Shown one piece after another: positions 59,844-64,000 of a stretch of 64,000 nt of DNA. The translations under genes were made by a program, and so were the position numbers. This DNA is from Marivita sp046591575 (GTDB lineage Bacteria; Pseudomonadota; Alphaproteobacteria; Rhodobacterales; Rhodobacteraceae). Each line of letters opens with the position of its first letter. The stretch's first letter is position 1. The stretch is taken from NCBI RefSeq assembly GCF_046591575.1, contig NZ_JBIQWA010000006.1, positions 152,109 to 216,108 on the forward strand, written 5' to 3'. The notes under the pieces were generated by a model that saw only the letters and a list, made by a program, of their open reading frames with translations, searched no databases and was not told the origin of the DNA.

Positions 59844-62045
59844 TCAGGTTGCGGGTTGAATCTTTGGTTGATTGGGATGCCCGGACAGGTCACGGCCCAG
59901 ATCAGGCGCGGCACCGACCTTGGCGCGACGCTTGAGCTTTTTGATGACCACGGGGCATTGAGTGGTGGACTGGTACAGCACCTGACAATGCAGGCAGTTG
60001 ATACATTCGTTTGGATTGATCTCACCCGTGGGGTGGATCGCCTGAACAGGGCATTGATTGGCGCAGGTCTGGCAGGGGTTGCCGCATTCGCGATACCGCT
60101 TGAGCCAGTCGAACATGCGCAGCCGCGCCGGGATCGCCAGAGCCGCCCCCAGCGGGCACAGGTAGCGGCAGAAGAACCGTTCCACGAACAGCCCGGCAAT
60201 CAGCAAAGCGGCGGCATAGGCCACGAAGGGCCAGGTGCGCACGAAATTCAGGATAATCGCGGTCTTGAAGGGTTCAACCTCGGCCAGACGCTCGGCCTGT
60301 TCGATGCTCATCAAGGACACGCCGAACAGCCCGAGAAAGATCATGTATTTCACCGGCCACAGCCGTTCATGCAAACCCCAGGGCAGGGTCCATTGCGGAA
60401 TGCGCAGCGCGCGCCCGATGCGGTTGGTCAGTTCTTGCAGCGCGCCAAACGGGCAGAGCCAGCCGCAATAGGCCCCCCGCCCCCAAAAGAGCAGCGCCGC
60501 CGCCACAGCAAACCACAGGATGAAGGTCAGGGGATCAAGCATGAACGCCTGCCAGCTGAACCCGGCGGTCAACGAATTGAACAGCGCGATCAGGTTGACA
60601 ACCGACAGCTGTGCGTTGGCGTACCAGCCCAGATAAACCAGCACGACAGTCAGAAAGCTCATGCGGAACCAGAAGAACACCCGTTCGTTCACGGTGGCGA
60701 ATTTCTGGAAAAAGAACACCGCAGTGAGCAGGAACAGCATCACGCCGACCACGGCGATCTCGGTGGTTTTTCCCGCCCAAATCCGTTTCCACAGGGCCTG
60801 ATGGGCCTGGCTTTCGGACTGGGTGGTGACATCGGTGACAGCCGCAGGCACCTCTGGCGCGGGGGCGGGGGCCACCGAGCGCAGGTACTGGTCCGGCAGG
60901 CGGTAGCCCAGATCGAAGGTGGTAAAGATCTTTTCGATCGCCCCAACTTCGCGCTGCACCAAAAGCTGAATGCGGAAGGGTTTGGTCGGATCAAACCCGG
61001 TATCCGCCGGGATCTTGAACATATCCGCTTCGTTGAACTGCGGCGCGCCTGTCGCGTCGATGCCGTTGATCCGCTGGTGCATCCGGTCGCGGAACCGCAC
61101 CGAGATGTCATCCTGAATCAGTACGATCCGGTCAAAGATGCCGCCGCGCACATAGCCGGAGCCTTTGAAGGAATAGAGCCCGCGCCCAAAGATCGCGACC
61201 GCATGATCGCCGTCGTCCAGCCAGGCTTGCAGATTGTCTGCGCGCGCCTCCCCCAAAAGGGCCTCGGCAATGGCGGGATGTGACACCAAGGCGGCCTGCA
61301 TTTCGATGAAGGTGGTTTCCGGCGCTTCGGTCAGCGCGCGTCTTTCGGCCCGCGGATCGTCCATCGCGGCGAAAGCGGCGTTGACCTGCCCCACGTCCAG
61401 CGACAACCGCCGCAGCGTGCCGTCGCCTTCCAGCGTCATCCAGTCGCTTGGGGCCGTCGCCTCGGGGTTGATCTCGAATTGGGGTCCGGTATCAACCTCG
61501 ACCGCAAGCCCGCCCAACCCCAACTGTCGCGCAACCTTGAGACCGGCGCGAATGATGGAATCGTCGATCACCATGATCGTCACGGTGGCACCAGAGATGA
61601 TGTCCAACTCGTGAGAGGTGCCGCCGGATTCCGCCTCGGCCACCAGATCAAGCCCCCGGTAATTCGCCACCAGTGCCTTGACCTCTGAATCGGGAATGCC
61701 GATCAGAACGATGGGTTCGTAATGTTTGACAAGTTCGACACCGATCACCTGCGCGGCATCATCCACGGCAACCATCGTGTGAATGGGTTTGCCGGAATAC
61801 CCGGTGGTCGAGACGAAATCTGATGTGATAAAGGCCCAGCCGATCTGCTCTTGATCGCGCATCACTTGCACAATCGGCAGATCGTCATGGGTGCGTCCAA
61901 ACCCTGTTGCCCCTTCGACCACGTCGCTGGCAACGACATCCGGCAGCAGACGGGTTAGTTCGGATTGGGCTTGCGTCTGTTGCGCGGACAGGACTGTGCC
62001 AAGACACAGAATCGATGCCCAAAGAAGGGAACGCAGAAGAGTCAT
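59844..62045 (-). CDS. nosR: NosR membrane flavoprotein/ferredoxin
   Basis: A 733-residue electron donor and regulator for NosZ. A signal peptide is followed by a periplasmic FMN-binding domain whose SGATVT motif near residue 150 offers the Thr for covalent FMN (target of NosX). Then come about six helices with two CxxxCP motifs (YCGWLCPFG and FFCRYLCPLG) and two C-terminal 4Fe-4S clusters (CGNPCQTCANQCP and CINCLHCQVLYQSTTQCP). It overlaps nosC-like by ATGA. Confidence 0.96.
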   Translation of the reverse strand: MTLLRSLLWASILCLGTVLSAQQTQAQSELTRLLPDVVASDVVEGATGFGRTHDDLPIVQVMRDQEQIGWAFITSDFVSTTGYSGKPIHTMVAVDDAAQVIGVELVKHYEPIVLIGIPDSEVKALVANYRGLDLVAEAESGGTSHELDIISGATVTIMVIDDSIIRAGLKVARQLGLGGLAVEVDTGPQFEINPEATAPSDWMTLEGDGTLRRLSLDVGQVNAAFAAMDDPRAERRALTEAPETTFIEMQAALVSHPAIAEALLGEARADNLQAWLDDGDHAVAIFGRGLYSFKGSGYVRGGIFDRIVLIQDDISVRFRDRMHQRINGIDATGAPQFNEADMFKIPADTGFDPTKPFRIQLLVQREVGAIEKIFTTFDLGYRLPDQYLRSVAPAPAPEVPAAVTDVTTQSESQAHQALWKRIWAGKTTEIAVVGVMLFLLTAVFFFQKFATVNERVFFWFRMSFLTVVLVYLGWYANAQLSVVNLIALFNSLTAGFSWQAFMLDPLTFILWFAVAAALLFWGRGAYCGWLCPFGALQELTNRIGRALRIPQWTLPWGLHERLWPVKYMIFLGLFGVSLMSIEQAERLAEVEPFKTAIILNFVRTWPFVAYAAALLIAGLFVERFFCRYLCPLGAALAIPARLRMFDWLKRYRECGNPCQTCANQCPVQAIHPTGEINPNECINCLHCQVLYQSTTQCPVVIKKLKRRAKVGAAPDLGRDLSGHPNQPKIQPAT

Positions 62046-62431
62046 GAGTGGATTTCCGTTTGGTCACTCTGCCCAATGCGCGGTGCCGGGGGCGCTCGCG
62101 GATTGGCGGCAAGATATTCAATTCGTGTGATCGACGCGCCGGTCACAAACGGCGCGACAGCGGTTTGCCCGTACCGTACGGTCCGCACCGACAAAATGCG
62201 CGGCTCTGTCGTATCGTCGGCCATGACGCAACACGTATGGCCTTGAGCGCAGTCCTCATTGGGTGACACCGGCTGGCCATCTGGCCCCAGGCGCACCGTC
62301 TGCACCACGCCGTCCAGACACAGCTCGGCCAGTATCGTGTCAGCCGACACCATGTTACGCGATGCCGGGCCGGTAAAGACCAGGGCAAAGGACAAAACTG
62401 TCAGCGCAAATATGGAGACGAGGGTCCGCAT
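62042..62431 (-). CDS. nosC: NosC-like small exported Cys-containing protein
   Basis: A 129-residue protein with a signal peptide (MRTLVSIFALTVLSFALVF). A Cys-containing region, LCLDGVVQTVRLGPDGQ then DCAQGHTCCVM, resembles DUF2946-like proteins. Position directly before nosR matches nosC of the Paracoccus nosCRZDFYLX operon; the function is unknown. It starts at an ATG with no ribosome site and an FNR-type box centred about 41 bases upstream, suggesting a leaderless mRNA. Confidence 0.65.
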   Translation of the reverse strand: MRTLVSIFALTVLSFALVFTGPASRNMVSADTILAELCLDGVVQTVRLGPDGQPVSPNEDCAQGHTCCVMADDTTEPRILSVRTVRYGQTAVAPFVTGASITRIEYLAANPRAPPAPRIGQSDQTEIHS

Positions 62432-62465
62432 AGGGATGATTTATGCGGTCTGGCGAAGGCTAACT

Positions 62466-62479
62466 TTGATCTAGCGCAA
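62466..62479 (-). promoter_or_regulatory. FNR/NnrR-type box of the nos operon
   Basis: TTGAT-N4-CGCAA (reverse strand TTGCG-N4-ATCAA) combines an FNR half-site with an NnrR/Dnr-like half-site. It is centred near 62472.5. A -10-like CATAAAT lies at 62439-62445, so transcription activated from -41.5 would begin at about 62431, the nosC start. This fits low-oxygen/NO control. Confidence 0.75.
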
Positions 62480-62598
62480 ATAGCGACATCATAGATGTGC
62501 TTTTTATTGCTGCACCTGCGAAACATCTTCTGCACCAGCGGCATGTCAGCCCGCATCACAGCGGGGTTGCCGTACAGAAGGTTGTATTCGCAAAAGAA

Positions 62599-63087
62599 TT
62601 ACGATTCAGGCAACGGCTTTGAGAAAAGCAACTGGCCCTCAAGATACAGATGCTCGTCCAGGTCTTCAGCAAAGGTGCCAAGCCGTTCGTAAAGTTCGGT
62701 CCATGTCCGGCAGGCATCAAAAGGAAGCCGGAACCCATGCACTATGGCCGCAATCCTGTTCATCGTTTCCAGATGTGCGTCACGATCATCGCGCAGCGCT
62801 TCGAGTGTTTCGCGCAGTTGGCCGACCCAACCGGTATGAAGGGCCGGAAAGACAATGGTTTCGTCCGTGTGCATGTGATGTTCAAGATCGGCCTTCATGC
62901 GCTCTAACGCCTGGGTCAAACCATGCGGCGCGTTGATGTCATGGGCGTGGTTGGCCTCGACCTTGCGCGCCAGCGCAACCAGTTGGGGCAATTCACGCCG
63001 GTGACCGGCGTGATAATGCTCTAAAAGGTGCGCGACCAGATTGTCCGTCGGTTGCACAGCACCATCATGTACGGAAGGATCATTCAT
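62599..63087 (-). CDS. Hemerythrin-like di-iron protein (ScdA/YtfE C-terminal type)
   Basis: A 162-residue four-helix protein: LVAHLLEHYHAGHRRELPQLVALARKVEANHA, DLEHHMHTDETIVFPAL and DDRDAHLETMNRI supply the His/Glu ligands of the hemerythrin-like domain of Fe-S cluster repair protein RIC (YtfE/ScdA/DnrN). The N-terminal ScdA domain is absent. It is usually NO-induced and repairs nitrosylated clusters. GGAGA precedes the ATG at 63087. Confidence 0.82.
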   Translation of the reverse strand: MNDPSVHDGAVQPTDNLVAHLLEHYHAGHRRELPQLVALARKVEANHAHDINAPHGLTQALERMKADLEHHMHTDETIVFPALHTGWVGQLRETLEALRDDRDAHLETMNRIAAIVHGFRLPFDACRTWTELYERLGTFAEDLDEHLYLEGQLLFSKPLPES

Positions 63088-63132
63088 CTTAATCTCCATA
63101 TCAAGCACCGCGCAGAACCGCGCGGATCGTCG

Positions 63133-63687
63133 TTAGGCCCTCAAGGACACGTCTTGTTGCGCCCCTTGTGCCAGGTCGGGTCGGCCCAGAGCCACACGGC
63201 ACCATTCCAGAATCGCGGTGTCGTCAGGGGCCACTTGTGTTGCCATGCCGTCGGCAAAGGTTTCAAACGCCGCCCGATGGGTGTCGGACAGCCCGACAAG
63301 AACCGGAATATCCTGGGCAAGCGCATCGGCGATCAACCCGCGAAAGCCGCGCCCTTCTGCTTCGCTCAGACCAAACTTGTTCAATATGACAAGATCAGCG
63401 CCATCCGACGCGAGCCGCACGGTTGCCACGCCAACGGCCTCTTCCAAAGCACCGGCATCCATCCGACAGGCCGATGATCCCGCGCCCAGGTCCTGTGTGA
63501 TCCGCACACGCGGCCCGTCCGGCAAAAGCGACAATGTGCTTTCACAATGCGCATCGCTTGACCCCGGATCGGGCGCGCGCACAGCCCCCAGAAGTCTGAC
63601 CTTGTCGTGTTTGAGTCGGGCGACAACCGATTGGAGCAATCTGTCCGTTTCACCGCGCTTGGTTCCCGTGAGTGTTGCAAGTTTCAT
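63133..63687 (-). CDS. DUF2478 domain protein
   Basis: A 184-residue protein matching DUF2478, related to NTPases: N-terminal LATLTGTKRGETDRLLQSVV, in the place of a P-loop but without a clear GxxxxGK, DLVILNKFGLSEAEGRGFRGLI (Walker-B-like) and IPVLVGLSDTHRAAFETFADG. The function is unknown; it is often near molybdate or denitrification genes. It lies between globin and hemerythrin-like genes with short gaps, so it is likely co-transcribed. Confidence 0.75.
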   Translation of the reverse strand: MKLATLTGTKRGETDRLLQSVVARLKHDKVRLLGAVRAPDPGSSDAHCESTLSLLPDGPRVRITQDLGAGSSACRMDAGALEEAVGVATVRLASDGADLVILNKFGLSEAEGRGFRGLIADALAQDIPVLVGLSDTHRAAFETFADGMATQVAPDDTAILEWCRVALGRPDLAQGAQQDVSLRA

Positions 63688-63711
63688 TGGATCGCCTTGT
63701 CTTTGTTAAGC

Positions 63712-64000
63712 CTATGTCTGGCGCAGAATCGGTGCGGCATGCGGGCACACGCGCTGTGCGTCCTCGACCGCCATGGTCAAGGACCGCGCAATGCGTTCGG
63801 CGCGGGTCATGACATGGGCCGCCCCTTCGGCTGTGCAGACCTCGCGCGCGGTTTCACTAAACAGCGCCAGCCAGCGATTGAAATGCGACGAGGTGATCGG
63901 CAGGCTGGTATGCTTGGGCACCGGAGCGCCATGATACCGCCCCGTCATCAACGCAACCGACGACCAGAAATCGACCATCCGGTCCAGATGCGGACCCCAA
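63712..64000 (-). CDS. Group III truncated haemoglobin (partial, start outside window)
   Basis: The C-terminal part of a group III truncated globin. The frame is open to base 64000 and the visible start-like Met belongs to LDRMVDFWSSVALMTGRYHG, an internal block of this family. HTSLPITSSHFNRWLALFSETAREVC contains the E/F-helix region with the proximal His in SSHFNRW. Group III globins respond to NO or low oxygen. First of the three minus-strand genes seen here. Confidence 0.85.
   Translation of the reverse strand, partial: WGPHLDRMVDFWSSVALMTGRYHGAPVPKHTSLPITSSHFNRWLALFSETAREVCTAEGAAHVMTRAERIARSLTMAVEDAQRVCPHAAPILRQT

Overview
The window looks like chromosome of a Rhodobacteraceae (Roseobacter-group) alphaproteobacterium. 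The DNA is GC-rich and operons are packed with ATGA start/stop overlaps. It encodes the aerobic CobN/CobG corrin route, a GlpSTPQUV-type glycerol(-phosphate) importer, and a nos cluster in the Paracoccus-like order nosCRZDFYLX. The species cannot be named from the sequence alone.

Layout. 1-11192: aerobic cobalamin genes cobN(3' part)-G-H-I-J-(K on the opposite strand)-L-E-M-B, then a cobalamin riboswitch in front of a stand-alone CbiM-like cobalt permease, then cobF. 11288-15471: a 4,184-bp mobile element with perfect 10-bp terminal inverted repeats (TGT...ACA) and a perfect 5-bp target duplication (CAGCG). It carries mostly broken genes: a TOPRIM nuclease fragment, an AAA ATPase scrap, a PepSY/flavodoxin reductase with two lesions, and a two-component system collapsed by deletion. 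DUF2271 and PepSY genes in it remain intact. 15819-21922: the glpSTPQUV operon, closed by a hairpin terminator, followed by an iron-type alcohol dehydrogenase. 23227-33920 (minus): a peptide/amide utilisation operon (M81 MlrC-like hydrolase, Dpp-like ABC importer, two M20 amidohydrolases, a gamma-glutamyltransferase-like enzyme) divergent from an IclR regulator.

34891-47913: a divergon. Leftward it runs SorC regulator, ketose 3-epimerase-like protein, acetoin-dehydrogenase-like E1alpha/E1beta/E2-hydrolase and FGGY kinase. Rightward it runs a CUT2 sugar importer with an LsrB/RhaS-like binding protein, then DhaK and DhaL. Nested perfect palindromes lie between the arms. 48128-53261 (minus): mtnK-mtnA-sorC-aldolase-aldo/keto reductase, matching the gene set of the DHAP shunt for 5-methylthioribose/5-deoxyribose. 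53386-62431 (minus): nos genes for nitrous oxide reduction behind an FNR/NnrR-type box. 62599-64000 (minus): hemerythrin-like, DUF2478 and truncated-globin genes, probably for NO/anaerobic stress.

Themes. Glp import, DhaKL and the DHAP-shunt aldolase all feed dihydroxyacetone phosphate. The best candidates for something undescribed are the 34.9-47.9 kb catabolic divergon, whose enzyme mix suggests breakdown of a methyl-ketone (1-deoxy) sugar or an AI-2-like molecule, and the Tn7-superfamily-like element at 11.3-15.5 kb with its decayed cargo.
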